Assembly: GCF_027533845.1 (NCBI RefSeq)
Contig: NZ_JAPZVN010000003.1
Coordinates: forward strand, 558,001-622,000
Direction of reading: 5' to 3'
Source: Streptomyces sp. RPT161
GTDB lineage: Bacteria; Actinomycetota; Actinomycetes; Streptomycetales; Streptomycetaceae
Length of the DNA stretch: 64,000 bases
Shown: in pieces, positions 36,864 to 45,992 of the stretch
Position numbering within the stretch: the stretch's first letter is position 1
Layout of the letters: each line of letters starts with the position of its first letter
Notes under the pieces: model-generated
Told to the model about the DNA's origin: nothing
The model's database searches: none
What the model saw: the letters and a program-made list of their open reading frames with translations, nothing else
Program-made: the position numbers and the translations under genes

Positions 36864-39800
36864 ATGCACAACGACCCCGCCGTGACCGAGGCGCGCCTCA
36901 AGCGCGTCCTGGACGAACGCATCCGCCCGGCCGTCCATCCGGCCTCGGTGCCGCTGGAGGTGGGCGTCTGGACCGCGCCCGGCGAACCGGTGCCGGTCAG
37001 TGAGGGCCTGGCCGCGCCCCGCACCCCGATCGCGGTGGGCGAACCGTGGGGCCCACCGTGGGGCACCAGTTGGCTGACGGTGCGCGGAACCGTACCGCGG
37101 GAGTGGGCGGGGCGCACCGTGGAGGCACTGCTCGACCTGGGCTTCGACGAGAACATGCCCGGCTTCCAGTGCGAGGGCCTGGTCTACCGGCCGGACGGCT
37201 CACCGGTGAAGGGCCTCAACCCGCGCAACCAGTGGGTGCGTGTCGGCTCGCCGGTGGTGGGCGGCGAGCAGGTCACCCTGCACATCGAGGCGGCGGCGAA
37301 CCCGGTGATCCTCGACTACCACCCCTTCCTGCCGACGGAGTTGGGCGACAGGGACACGGCGGGCGACACACCCCAGTACAAGATCGCCAGGATGGATCTG
37401 GCGGTCTTCGACGCCACGGTGTGGGAGCTGGTCCAGGACCTCGAGGTGCTGGGCCAGTTGGCGGCCGAGCTACCGAAGGACACACCGCGCCGCTGGGAGA
37501 TACTGCGGGCGGTGGACCGGGCGCTGGACGCCGTCGACCTCCAGGACGTCGGCGGCAGCGCGGCCCGCGCCCGGCAGCGGCTCGCCGGGGTGCTCTCGTC
37601 GCCCGCGCACGCCTCCGCGCACCGGATCAGCGCCGTCGGCCACGCCCACATCGACTCGGCCTGGCTGTGGCCGCTGCGCGAGACGGTGCGCAAGGTGGCC
37701 CGTACCACGGCCAACATGACGGCGCTGCTGGACGACGAACCGGACTTCGTCTACGCGATGTCTCAGGCGCAGCAGTACGCCTGGCTCAAGGAGCACCGGC
37801 CTGAGGTGTACGCGCGGGTCAAGAAGGCGGTGGCGGAGGGCCGTTTCGTGCCCGTGGGCGGCATGTGGGTGGAGTCGGACACCAACATGCCGGGCGGGGA
37901 GGCGCTGGTACGGCAGTTCACGCACGGCAAGCGGTTCTTCCTGGAGGAGTTCGGCGTCGAGACCGAGGAGGTATGGCTGCCCGACACCTTCGGCTACTCG
38001 GCGGCGCTGCCGCAGATCGTGCGGCAGGCGGGCGCCAGGTGGTTCCTCACGCAGAAGATCTCCTGGAGCCGGACCAACAAGTTTCCGCACCACACGTTCT
38101 GGTGGGAGGGGCTGGACGGCACGCGGGTGTTCACGCACTTCCCGCCCATCGACACCTACAACGCGCAGCTGTCCGGCGAGGAGATCGCCCACGCGGTGCG
38201 CAACTTCCAGGACAAGGGCGCGGCCAACCGCTCGCTGGCGCCCACGGGTTGGGGCGACGGTGGTGGCGGCACCACCCGCGAGATGCTGGCCAGGGCCAGG
38301 CGGCTGGCGAACCTGGAGGGGTCGGCGCGAGTGGCCTTCGAGAAACCGGCCGACTTCTTCGCCGAGGCGCACGCCGAGTACCCGGACGCACCGGTGTGGG
38401 TCGGCGAGCTGTACCTGGAGTTGCACCGCGGGACACTCACCAGTCAGGCCCGCACCAAGCAGGGCAACCGGCGCAGTGAGCACCTGCTGCGCGAGGCGGA
38501 GTTGTGGGCGGCCACCGCGGCGGTCAGGACCGGATTCCGGTATCCCCAGGCCGAGTTGGACCGGATCTGGAAGACCGTGCTGCTGCACCAGTTCCATGAC
38601 ATCCTGCCCGGGTCCTCGATCGCCTGGGTGCACCGTGAGGCCGAGACCACGTACGCCGCGCTGGCCGAGGAACTGGAGGGCATCATTCAGGACGCGCAAC
38701 GGGCGCTCGCCGGGTCCGGCGGCTCGACCCTGGTGTTCAACGCCGCCCCGCACACCCGGTCCGGCGTTCCAGCGGGCGGCGCGGCGGTCGAGGCGGCGGG
38801 GCATGCCCGGGTCGACGTACGGGAGCGGGCGGACGGCGGGTTCACGCTGGACAACGGACTGCTGCGAGTGGCGATCGACGCGCGCGGGCTGGTGGTGTCG
38901 GCGTACGACATCGAAGCGGACCGCGAGACGGTGGCGCCGGGCCAGGCGGCCAACCTGCTCCAACTGCACCCCGATTTCCCGAACATGTGGGACGCGTGGG
39001 ACGTGGAGGAGTTCTACCGCAACACGGTGACGGACCTGACCGGTGTCGAGACGCTGGAACTGGACGAGCGGACCGCGACGGTACGGGTGGTGCGGACGTT
39101 CGGAGCGTCACGGGTGGAGCAGCGGCTGGCGCTGCCGGCCGGGCACAGGCGGCTGGACATCGACACCGAGGTCGACTGGCGGGAGACGGAGAAGTTCCTC
39201 AAGGCCGCCTTCCCGCTCGACGTCCACGCCGAACGGATCGCCGCGGAAACCCAGTTCGGCCATCTGTACCGGCCCACCCACACCAACACCAGTTGGGACG
39301 CCGCCAAGTTCGAGGCCTGCGCGCACCGCTTCGTCCACCTGGCCGAGCCCGGCTGGGGTGTGGCGCTGGTCAACGACTCCACGTACGGCTACGACGTGAC
39401 TCGCGCCGTACGCCAGGGGCCGGGTTCGCGGGCGGCGGGCACCACGACGACGGTGCGACTGTCCCTGCTGCGCGCGCCGCGCTTCCCCGATCCGCGCACC
39501 GACCAGGGCGTCCACCGCTTCCGCCACGCCCTGGTGCCGGGCGCCGAGATCGGCGACGCGGTGCGCGAGGGGTACCGGATCAACCTGCCGGAGCGCCGGG
39601 TGCCGGGCGGTGCCGCGGTACCGCCGCTGGTGGCGGTGGACGACGACGCGGTGGTCGTCACGGCGGTCAAGCTGGCCGACGACGGCAGCGGTGACGTGGT
39701 GGTCCGGTTGTACGAGTCACGGGGCGGCCGGGCCCGCACCCGGCTGCGCGCCGGGTTCGACGCGTCGGCGGCGTACGTCTGCGACCTGCACGAGCGGCCG

Positions 39801-39893
39801 ACCGCTCCGGCCGAGTTGACCGACGGCCAACTGCCGCTCGTCCTCGCCCCGTTCGAGATCGTCACGCTGCGCGTGGCGCGCGCCGGGGCGTGA
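36864..39893 (+). CDS. GH38 alpha-mannosidase
   Basis: The 1009-residue cytoplasmic enzyme has an N-terminal jelly-roll-like region and the zinc site GHAHIDSAWLWPL (H260, H262 region, D264). The nucleophile is D374 in WLPDTFGYSAALP, a further zinc His is in LHQFHDILPGSS, and a large C-terminal beta domain follows. Family GH38 removes alpha-linked mannose with retention, using zinc and an Asp nucleophile. In this operon it would trim imported high-mannose oligosaccharides before the GH5-type enzyme opens the Man-GlcNAc core. Ribosome site AGGGAG precedes ATG 36864, 25 bp after the GH85 gene. Confidence 0.93.
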   Translation: MHNDPAVTEARLKRVLDERIRPAVHPASVPLEVGVWTAPGEPVPVSEGLAAPRTPIAVGEPWGPPWGTSWLTVRGTVPREWAGRTVEALLDLGFDENMPGFQCEGLVYRPDGSPVKGLNPRNQWVRVGSPVVGGEQVTLHIEAAANPVILDYHPFLPTELGDRDTAGDTPQYKIARMDLAVFDATVWELVQDLEVLGQLAAELPKDTPRRWEILRAVDRALDAVDLQDVGGSAARARQRLAGVLSSPAHASAHRISAVGHAHIDSAWLWPLRETVRKVARTTANMTALLDDEPDFVYAMSQAQQYAWLKEHRPEVYARVKKAVAEGRFVPVGGMWVESDTNMPGGEALVRQFTHGKRFFLEEFGVETEEVWLPDTFGYSAALPQIVRQAGARWFLTQKISWSRTNKFPHHTFWWEGLDGTRVFTHFPPIDTYNAQLSGEEIAHAVRNFQDKGAANRSLAPTGWGDGGGGTTREMLARARRLANLEGSARVAFEKPADFFAEAHAEYPDAPVWVGELYLELHRGTLTSQARTKQGNRRSEHLLREAELWAATAAVRTGFRYPQAELDRIWKTVLLHQFHDILPGSSIAWVHREAETTYAALAEELEGIIQDAQRALAGSGGSTLVFNAAPHTRSGVPAGGAAVEAAGHARVDVRERADGGFTLDNGLLRVAIDARGLVVSAYDIEADRETVAPGQAANLLQLHPDFPNMWDAWDVEEFYRNTVTDLTGVETLELDERTATVRVVRTFGASRVEQRLALPAGHRRLDIDTEVDWRETEKFLKAAFPLDVHAERIAAETQFGHLYRPTHTNTSWDAAKFEACAHRFVHLAEPGWGVALVNDSTYGYDVTRAVRQGPGSRAAGTTTTVRLSLLRAPRFPDPRTDQGVHRFRHALVPGAEIGDAVREGYRINLPERRVPGGAAVPPLVAVDDDAVVVTAVKLADDGSGDVVVRLYESRGGRARTRLRAGFDASAAYVCDLHERPTAPAELTDGQLPLVLAPFEIVTLRVARAGA

Positions 39894-39989
39894 CGTCGGG
39901 GCTGCGGTGCCCGTGGCCGAAGGCCGCTGACGGACGCCGCGGCGCCGCCGGATCGCCCCATGTCGCTGACCGCCCCGGCGGGTTCCCGG

Positions 39990-40883
39990 TCAGGCCAGCG
40001 ACCGCCCCGCTGGGATGAGTTTGCCCACACGGGCGACCAGTTCCGCGAGGCGGTCCATCGAACGCGGGTCATGGACATCGGGAATGCTGAGGATGATGTG
40101 TTCGACGCCGTGGGCGGCCAACTCCTCGCAGCGGTCGGCGCACTGGTCGACCGAACCGCCGGGGCCGGTGAGCGGCAGCCTCGCGGCGACGGTCTTCTCG
40201 ATCTCGTCGTAGGGCCGCCCCTCGCGTTCGCAGTGCTCGCGCAGCACGGTCAGCTTGTGCGGGACCTCCGGGGTGTCGAACAGGTTGCAGGCGTCCGCGT
40301 ACTTCGCCACCAGCCGCAGCGTCTTGCGCTCGCCCGAGCCGCCCACCAGGATCGGCGGACGCGGACCGGACAGCGGCGCGGGCGAGACCAGTGGACGCTG
40401 AAGCGAGTAGTGGCGGCCCTCGAACGGCCGGGTGTCCCCCGACCACGCGTGCCGCACGATCCGCAGCGTCTCCTCCAGCCGCTCGAACCGCTCGGCCACG
40501 GGCGGGAACGGAATGCCGAGGCCGGCCGCCTCCGCGTCGTACCACCCCGCGCCGATGCCCAGCCAGGCGCGGCCCCCGGAGAGGACGTCCAGCGTGGTCA
40601 CCGTCTTGAGCAGGACACCGGGGTGCCGGTAGATCACGCCGGTGACCAGTGTGCCCAGCCGCAGCCGCCGGGTGTGCGCGGCCGCGAACGCCAGCGCGGA
40701 GTACCCCTCAAGCATCGGCTCGTCCTCGGCGCCGTTCATCGGGATCTGCCAGAAGTGGTCCATCACCCACAGGCTCGCCAGCCCCGCCTCGTCGGCGTCG
40801 CGCGCGACGCGCCCCAGGGTCGGGCCGATCGCCTCCGGCCCACCTGGCCAGCTGAACGAGGTCACCGTCAAACCGATTCGCAC
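39990..40883 (-). CDS. LLM-class F420-dependent oxidoreductase
   Basis: The 297-residue luciferase-like protein has N-terminal IGLTVTSFSWPGG, a conserved LGTLVTGVIYRHPGVLLKTV, WLGIGAGWYDAEA and ILVGGSGERKTLRLVAKYADACN. These mark the F420-binding members of the luciferase-like family, which reduce or oxidise unknown cellular substrates with the deazaflavin cofactor. GTG 40883 follows GGGAGAA. It runs toward the mannosidase gene (96 bp gap) and away from the HIBCH gene, so it is probably a single-gene unit. Confidence 0.85.
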   Translation of the reverse strand: MRIGLTVTSFSWPGGPEAIGPTLGRVARDADEAGLASLWVMDHFWQIPMNGAEDEPMLEGYSALAFAAAHTRRLRLGTLVTGVIYRHPGVLLKTVTTLDVLSGGRAWLGIGAGWYDAEAAGLGIPFPPVAERFERLEETLRIVRHAWSGDTRPFEGRHYSLQRPLVSPAPLSGPRPPILVGGSGERKTLRLVAKYADACNLFDTPEVPHKLTVLREHCEREGRPYDEIEKTVAARLPLTGPGGSVDQCADRCEELAAHGVEHIILSIPDVHDPRSMDRLAELVARVGKLIPAGRSLA

Positions 40884-41051
40884 TGTTTCTCCCGTTATGT
40901 TCGACTTCCGGCTCACGGTCACGCTAGACGCACCGCACACCGTGCGCCGCGGGACCGCCAGCCCTGCCCACCGCGGTTAATCCGTTCGGCCGGGCGGGCC
41001 GTACAGTGATCCGCGTCCGCCTGCCCCGCGACGAACAGGAGCGGCCGCACC

Positions 41052-42068
41052 ATGCACGACCCCGTGGAGACCGTGAGGACGGCCGTCAGCGGCGGCATCG
41101 GCTCGCTGGTGCTGGACCGGCCCGGCGCGCTCAACGCCCTTGACCTGCGGATGGTCCGGGGGATGCGGGAGGCACTGGACGCGTGGCGCGCGGACGACGC
41201 GGTGCGTGCGGTGGTGGTGCGCAGCACCTCGCCCAAGGCGTTCTGCTCAGGCGGCGACATCAGGGCGGTGCGCGAGGCCGCGCTGCGCGGCGACCACGCG
41301 GCGGTGCGCGAGTACTTCGTATCCGAGTACGGGCTCAACGCCGCGATCGCCGCATACCCCAAGCCGTATGTGGCGCTGATCGACGGCTACGCGCTGGGCG
41401 GCGGGCTGGGGATCTCGGTGCACGGCGCGGTGCGTGTGGTGACCGAACGGTCGGGGTTGGCCATGCCGGAGACCGCGATCGGCTTCTTCCCGGACATCGG
41501 CGCCAGCTACTTCCTGCCCCGGCTGCGCGGCCGGACCGGCTGGTACCTGGGGCTGACCGGGCGCCGGATCTCGGGTGCGGCGGCGGTGGAGTGCGGGCTG
41601 GCCACGCACTATGTGCATTCCGTCGAGTTCGCCGCACTGGAGCGCGAGTTGACCGCCACCGGCGGCGAGCGGCTCACCGAGGTGCTGGGCCGCCATGCCA
41701 CGGTGCCGCCCGCGTCCGAACTCGCCGGCCACCGTGAGGCGATCGACCGCTGCTTCGCCGCCGACAGCCTGAACGGGGTCTTCGAGCGGCTGACCGCCGA
41801 GGGCGGCGACTGGGCCGAGGAGACGCTGGCGGAACTGCGCCGCGCCTCACCGTCCGCACTCCATGTGACGTTCGAGCTGCTACGGCGCGGCGCGCGTCCG
41901 GACGCCTCGCTGGCGGACTGCCTGGCCCTGGAGCTGCGTACGGCCTGCCGGACAGCGGCCACCCATGACTTCGCGGAGGGCGTGCGGGCGGCACTGGTCG
42001 ACAAGGACCGCAGGCCGACCTGGGACCTGGCCCAACTCGACACCGTACGCGGCTGGTTCGAACAGTAG
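41052..42068 (+). CDS. 3-hydroxyisobutyryl-CoA hydrolase
   Basis: The 338-residue crotonase-fold protein has features that separate HIBCH from plain enoyl-CoA hydratases: FCSGGDIRAV, YALGGGLGISVHG, the catalytic region MPETAIGFFPDIGASYFLPRL with its Glu and Asp, and a longer C-terminal part. It releases free 3-hydroxyisobutyrate from its CoA ester in valine catabolism, which also keeps methacrylyl-CoA low. CAGGAG lies ahead of the ATG at 41052. It is divergent from the F420-type gene and monocistronic by spacing. Confidence 0.9.
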   Translation: MHDPVETVRTAVSGGIGSLVLDRPGALNALDLRMVRGMREALDAWRADDAVRAVVVRSTSPKAFCSGGDIRAVREAALRGDHAAVREYFVSEYGLNAAIAAYPKPYVALIDGYALGGGLGISVHGAVRVVTERSGLAMPETAIGFFPDIGASYFLPRLRGRTGWYLGLTGRRISGAAAVECGLATHYVHSVEFAALERELTATGGERLTEVLGRHATVPPASELAGHREAIDRCFAADSLNGVFERLTAEGGDWAEETLAELRRASPSALHVTFELLRRGARPDASLADCLALELRTACRTAATHDFAEGVRAALVDKDRRPTWDLAQLDTVRGWFEQ

Positions 42069-42189
42069 CGGTCAGCACCCGTGCGGGACCGCTCCCATGG
42101 TGTGACCTGGCGTAACTCACCGGCGGGGTTCGGCAGTTATCGCTGGTGACGCCTCCGCGTGAGGTGAGCCGTACGGAGAGTAGGACCGC

Positions 42190-43032
42190 ATGCCGCCCAG
42201 GAGCAACCCCACGGCGCGCCAGGTACGACTGGGCGCCGAAATGCGCAGGATGCGCGAGCGCGCAGGCGTCACGGCACGGGACGCCGCCGCCTTCCTCAAT
42301 TCCAACCCGATCCAGATGAGCCATGTGGAGTCCGGCCGCAGCGGCATCAGCGAGGAACGCGTCCGGCGGCTCGCCGACTACTACTCGTGCGAGAACCCGC
42401 GCTACGTCGACGCACTGGTGGAAATGGCCAACGAGCGGGGCAAGGGGTGGTGGGAGGAGTTCCGCGGCCGGCTCTCCCCGGTATCACTGGACCTCGCCGA
42501 GATGGAACACCACGCGGTGTACATGCGCGCACTGGAGGTGCTCCATATCCCTGGCCTCCTGCAGACCGAGGACCACATGCGGGCCGCTTTCTCGTACGTG
42601 AATCCGGACCTCCCGCCGAAAAAGCTGGACACCTGGGTGGAATTCCGTTCCCGCCGCAAGGCCGCGCTGGCCGACTGCACGTTCGGCGCGGTGATCCACG
42701 AGGCGGCGTTGCGGCTGAAGGTGGGCGGGACGAAGGAGGCCCGTGCCCAGCTCACCTACCTCCTGGAGATGTCGGAGTGGGACAACGTCACGGTGCGGAT
42801 CATCCCGTTCGACGCCGAGGGCTTCGCGGGCGCCGGGTACTCCATGCTCTACGTCGGCGGCCGGGTCTCACAGCTGGACACTGTACAGATGGACACCATG
42901 GACGGTTCCAGTTTCGTTGACGGGGAATCCCGTTTGAGGAAGTACCGCACACTGCTCGACCGGATCGAGTGCTCGGCCCTGACACCCGCCGCCTCACGGG
43001 ACTTCATTCGCCGCGTCGAAGGAGAGTTGTAG
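42190..43032 (+). CDS. XRE regulator with DUF5753 ligand domain
   Basis: The 280-residue protein has an N-terminal helix-turn-helix (RLGAEMRRMRERAGVTARDA, then HVESGRSGISEERVRRLADYY) and the DUF5753 domain beginning YSCENPRY. The conserved ITVRIIPF-like strand (VTVRIIPFDAEGF) and a central QTEDHMRAAF are visible. This is the WhiJ-type class of streptomycete regulators, which come in pairs with a small DUF397 partner and influence development. Here the DUF397 gene starts 2 bp after the stop and a two-component system follows, so all four genes may share a transcript. Confidence 0.88.
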   Translation: MPPRSNPTARQVRLGAEMRRMRERAGVTARDAAAFLNSNPIQMSHVESGRSGISEERVRRLADYYSCENPRYVDALVEMANERGKGWWEEFRGRLSPVSLDLAEMEHHAVYMRALEVLHIPGLLQTEDHMRAAFSYVNPDLPPKKLDTWVEFRSRRKAALADCTFGAVIHEAALRLKVGGTKEARAQLTYLLEMSEWDNVTVRIIPFDAEGFAGAGYSMLYVGGRVSQLDTVQMDTMDGSSFVDGESRLRKYRTLLDRIECSALTPAASRDFIRRVEGEL

Positions 43033-43034
43033 CC

Positions 43035-43220
43035 TTGGCCACCTCGATCACCTGGCAGAGGTCCTCCTATTCCGCGGGCTCGGAGGGGAACACCTGTGTG
43101 GAGGTGGGCACCTCCGCGAACCGAATACACCTTCGGGAAAGCGACACGCCCAACGCGATCATCACTACCAATCGCACGCATCTCTCCGCCTTCATTCGCC
43201 GTATAAAGGCGGGGCGTTGA
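43035..43220 (+). CDS. DUF397 small protein
   Basis: The 61-residue product has the DUF397 pattern: ITWQRSSYSAGSEGNTCVEV at the N-terminus, then HLRESDTPNAIITTN and a terminal LSAFIRRIKAG. The start is TTG 43035, supported by GGAGAG 8 bases upstream and lying 2 bp after the XRE stop. Longer frames starting upstream inside the XRE gene were rejected. DUF397 proteins are the invariant partners of DUF5753-XRE regulators, possibly acting as antagonists. Confidence 0.88.
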   Translation: MATSITWQRSSYSAGSEGNTCVEVGTSANRIHLRESDTPNAIITTNRTHLSAFIRRIKAGR

Positions 43221-43223
43221 AGC

Positions 43224-43904
43224 ATGGGCCGGGTACTGATCGTCGATGACGACGCCGCGATCCTGCGCTCGCTCGGGCGCGGACTGCGACTGAACGGTTA
43301 CACCGTCACCCTCGCGGACAGCGGCGAAGCCGCCTTGGAGCAGCTGACCGCGGCCCCGGCCGACGTCATCGTGCTGGACGTCTCCATGCCGGGCATCAGC
43401 GGCACCGAGGTGTGCCGCCGGCTGCGTGCCGCCGGAGACGACACACCGGTGCTGATGCTCTCCGCGTTGGACGAGGTCAAGGACCGGGTGGCCGGGCTAC
43501 AGGCCGGGGCCGACGACTACCTCGTCAAGCCGTTCGCGCTCCAGGAGCTGCTGCTGCGGTTGCAGGCGCTGCTGCGCCGACGCCCGCCCTCACCCAGCGA
43601 GCCCGTCCGGGTCGGCGACCTGGTGCTCGATCCCTCCTCACGCGAGGTGCGCTACCAGGGCGAGCCGATCCGGCTCACCCGCCGCGAGTTCGAGCTGCTT
43701 GAGGTGCTGGCGCGCAACGCGGGCGTGGTGCTGAGCCGGGACCAGCTGCTGGAGCGGGTCTGGGGGTACGACTTCGACGTGCGCACCGACGCCGTCGACA
43801 CGTTCGTCAGCTACCTGCGGCGGAAGATGGAGGCGCGGGGACGCCCTCGGTTGCTGCACACGGTGCGCGGGGTGGGGTTCGTACTACGGCAGGAAGCGAA
43901 ATGA
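43224..43904 (+). CDS. OmpR-family response regulator
   Basis: The 226-residue protein has an N-terminal receiver (VLIVDDDAAILRSL, phosphoacceptor D52 in VIVLDVSMPG, Lys in DDYLVKPF) and a C-terminal winged helix of OmpR/PhoB type (IRLTRREFELLEVL, then YDFDVRTDAVDTFVSYLRRKM). It starts 3 bp after the DUF397 stop and overlaps its kinase by four bases. The likely target is the promoter at 45423-45455, with two CCACAAG half-sites 11 bp apart. Confidence 0.93.
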   Translation: MGRVLIVDDDAAILRSLGRGLRLNGYTVTLADSGEAALEQLTAAPADVIVLDVSMPGISGTEVCRRLRAAGDDTPVLMLSALDEVKDRVAGLQAGADDYLVKPFALQELLLRLQALLRRRPPSPSEPVRVGDLVLDPSSREVRYQGEPIRLTRREFELLEVLARNAGVVLSRDQLLERVWGYDFDVRTDAVDTFVSYLRRKMEARGRPRLLHTVRGVGFVLRQEAK

Positions 43905-45412
43905 GGGCGGAGCGCAGCTCCTCACTTGAGGGTGGTGGCGGGCGGCGGGCGGGAATGCGGCTGTCCACCCGGATCGCGATCGCGGTGGGCGTGACCGTGC
44001 CCCTGCTGGTGCTGGCGTCGGCGGCGCTGCTGCTGCGACTGGTGAGCGTTGACGCGCACGCCGCACAGGACTCGCATCTGCGGGACCGGGCGGCCGTGGT
44101 GCTGCCGATGGCCCGCAACCTGATCAACGTCAACCGTGCCGGACGCTACCAGCAGGAGCGCAACCGCGAACACCGGCTGTTCGCCAATGCGTTGGACGTG
44201 GGCGTACGGGTGGTGACCGGGCCGGACGCCACACCGATCGCGGCGGGCGGCCCGCAGCCCGGCCTCGGCGTCTCACTGCCCGCGGCGACGGCGAACCCGG
44301 TGACCGTACAGGCGAACGGCAGGGCGTGGCGGGCGTTCCGGCTACCGGTCACCGGGGAGCGGGCGGGGGACGCGCTGTGGGTGTTCTCGCCCGCGTCGGT
44401 GGTGCGCAGTGGGGTGGACGCGGTGCGCGGCCGGATCCTGCTGACCGCGCTGATCGCGGCACCGGTCTCGGCGCTGCTGGCGCTGCTGGTCGCGGAGCGG
44501 GCGACCCGCTCGCTGCGCAGGTTGCAGCGGCAGGCCAGCGGGCTCGACCCCCGGGTGAGCGAGGCCCGGCTGGAGCACCGGCCGTCCCGTGTCACCGAGG
44601 TCGACGACCTGGCGCGCACCCTGCAGACGCTGCTGGCGCGCTACGACGAGCAGGCGGCCCGCACCGGTGAGGCACTGGCCACCGCCCGGTCGTTCTCGGC
44701 GGCGGCCTCGCACGAGTTGCGCACCCCGCTGATGAGCATGCGGACCAACCTGGAGATCCTTTCCGGCCATCCGGATCTGGACCCGGCCGAGCGCACCGAG
44801 GTGCTGGCGGACCTACGGGACGAACACGCCCGGCTGGAGGGGCTGTTGGTGACGCTGCGGGCGCTGGCGCAGGGCGATCTGGTGGAGGCGGACGCGTTCA
44901 CCGCCGTGGATCTGGGCGAGCTGGTCGAGGCGTCGGTGGCCGACGCGGCCCGCCGTCATCCCGAGGCGCTGATCACGGTACGGGCGGACGCGGCCCCTCG
45001 GCTGCGCGGCTGGGAGCCGGGGTTGCGGATGATCGCCGACAACCTGCTGAACAACGCGGTGGTGCACGGCCGTCGCCCGGGCCGCGCGTCCGAGGTCCAG
45101 GTGACGCTGCGCCGTACGGACGAGCACGCGGTGCTGACGGTGGACGACGCCGGTCCGGGCATCCCGCCCGAGGCTCGGGACCGGGTCTTCCAGCGCTTCG
45201 AACGCGGCCCGCAGAGCCCCGGCACCGGGCTCGGGCTGACGCTCGTCGCCCAGCAGGTCGATCTGCACCGCGGCACCGTGCGCATCACCGAGCGGCCCGA
45301 CGGTGAGCCCGGCAGCAGCTTCGAGGTGCGGCTGCCGATGTCCGCAGCGGCGATGCCCGAACTACCGCCGCACCGCGACTGGTTGAGCGGTTCGGTGCGT
45401 TCCGCGCAATGA
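43901..45412 (+). CDS. Sensor histidine kinase, partner of the adjacent response regulator
   Basis: The 503-residue classical kinase has a first membrane helix (IAIAVGVTVPLLVLASAALL), an extracellular region of about 130 residues, a second helix (LLTALIAAPVSALLALLV), HAMP, the HisKA motif FSAAASHELRTPLMSM, and an ATPase domain with N-box NLLNNAVVHG, DDAGPGIPPEA and GTGLGLTLV. It shares ATGA with the response regulator gene, typical of a cognate pair. The extracellular domain has no recognised fold. A downstream secreted-protein and lipoprotein pair with a candidate regulator box suggests it monitors the envelope. Confidence 0.93.
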   Translation: MRAERSSSLEGGGGRRAGMRLSTRIAIAVGVTVPLLVLASAALLLRLVSVDAHAAQDSHLRDRAAVVLPMARNLINVNRAGRYQQERNREHRLFANALDVGVRVVTGPDATPIAAGGPQPGLGVSLPAATANPVTVQANGRAWRAFRLPVTGERAGDALWVFSPASVVRSGVDAVRGRILLTALIAAPVSALLALLVAERATRSLRRLQRQASGLDPRVSEARLEHRPSRVTEVDDLARTLQTLLARYDEQAARTGEALATARSFSAAASHELRTPLMSMRTNLEILSGHPDLDPAERTEVLADLRDEHARLEGLLVTLRALAQGDLVEADAFTAVDLGELVEASVADAARRHPEALITVRADAAPRLRGWEPGLRMIADNLLNNAVVHGRRPGRASEVQVTLRRTDEHAVLTVDDAGPGIPPEARDRVFQRFERGPQSPGTGLGLTLVAQQVDLHRGTVRITERPDGEPGSSFEVRLPMSAAAMPELPPHRDWLSGSVRSAQ

Positions 45413-45422
45413 CCGTCCGCCC

Positions 45423-45455
45423 CCACAAGGAAACCACAAGAACCACTTCTACGGT
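45423..45455 (+). promoter_or_regulatory. Candidate promoter with OmpR-type direct repeat
   Basis: CCACAAG occurs at 45423-45429 and again at 45434-45440, 11 bp apart. That is one helical turn, the usual spacing for tandem OmpR-family binding. A -10 TACGGT lies at 45450-45455, so the repeats cover the -35 area. The secreted-protein gene begins at 45537. Confidence 0.6.
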
Positions 45456-45536
45456 CTGCGTCGAGCGGCCCGCCCACCGTCTCCCAGCGGGGGCGGACCG
45501 CGCCCCAACCGTCACCACGAAGTGGAGAGAGTCATC

Positions 45537-45992
45537 ATGCAGCGTCGCAAGGCGACGGTGACCGCGACCGTCGCGGGACTCGTCCTCACCGGTTCACTGG
45601 CGGCCGTGGCCGCGCCCGCGTACGCGGACGGCAGCAGCCCGTCCCCCTCCGCCGGCACCGCCCCGCACGCCCACCCGAAGGGTCCGAAGACGGACGGTGC
45701 GCGGGCACTGTGCCGCCGGGTGCCGAAGCTGGACCGCCGGATCGCACGGGAGATCAAGCGACTGGATTCGGGCGTCGGCACGCCCGGCTCGATCGCGTTC
45801 CTGAGGCAGCGCGTCGAGAACGCCAAGAAGGAGAACCACGCGGCGATCGCCAAGTTCCTCGGCGACCGGCTCAGCGCGCGGCAGGCCCTGCTGGTCAACC
45901 TCAAGCAGCGGCAGAGCGATCTGAAGGATGTCGCCACCTGGTGCAAGGCGAACGGCAAGGGCAAGCCGGCCAACAGCACCACGAGCGCGTGA
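45537..45992 (+). CDS. Small secreted protein of unknown function
   Basis: The 151-residue protein has a Sec signal (RRKATVTATVAGLVL through AAPAYADG). The mature region opens with a Ser/Pro/His linker and continues as charged helices (RRIAREIKRLDSG, LRQRVENAKKENHAA). It contains two Cys, in RALCRRV and ATWCKAN, which could form a disulfide tying the helical bundle's ends. GGAGAG precedes ATG 45537; the GTG 15 bp further up was rejected. Its stop overlaps the next gene (GTGA), so the two envelope proteins are coupled. No known family was recognised. It follows the two-component genes and is their likely target. Confidence 0.8.
   Translation: MQRRKATVTATVAGLVLTGSLAAVAAPAYADGSSPSPSAGTAPHAHPKGPKTDGARALCRRVPKLDRRIAREIKRLDSGVGTPGSIAFLRQRVENAKKENHAAIAKFLGDRLSARQALLVNLKQRQSDLKDVATWCKANGKGKPANSTTSA

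Noticed and set aside
42200-43220. An antiphage or toxin-antitoxin island around the XRE/DUF397 pair
   Set aside because: No nuclease, toxin, mobile-element gene or composition shift is present. The pair is the common WhiJ-type regulator and partner.
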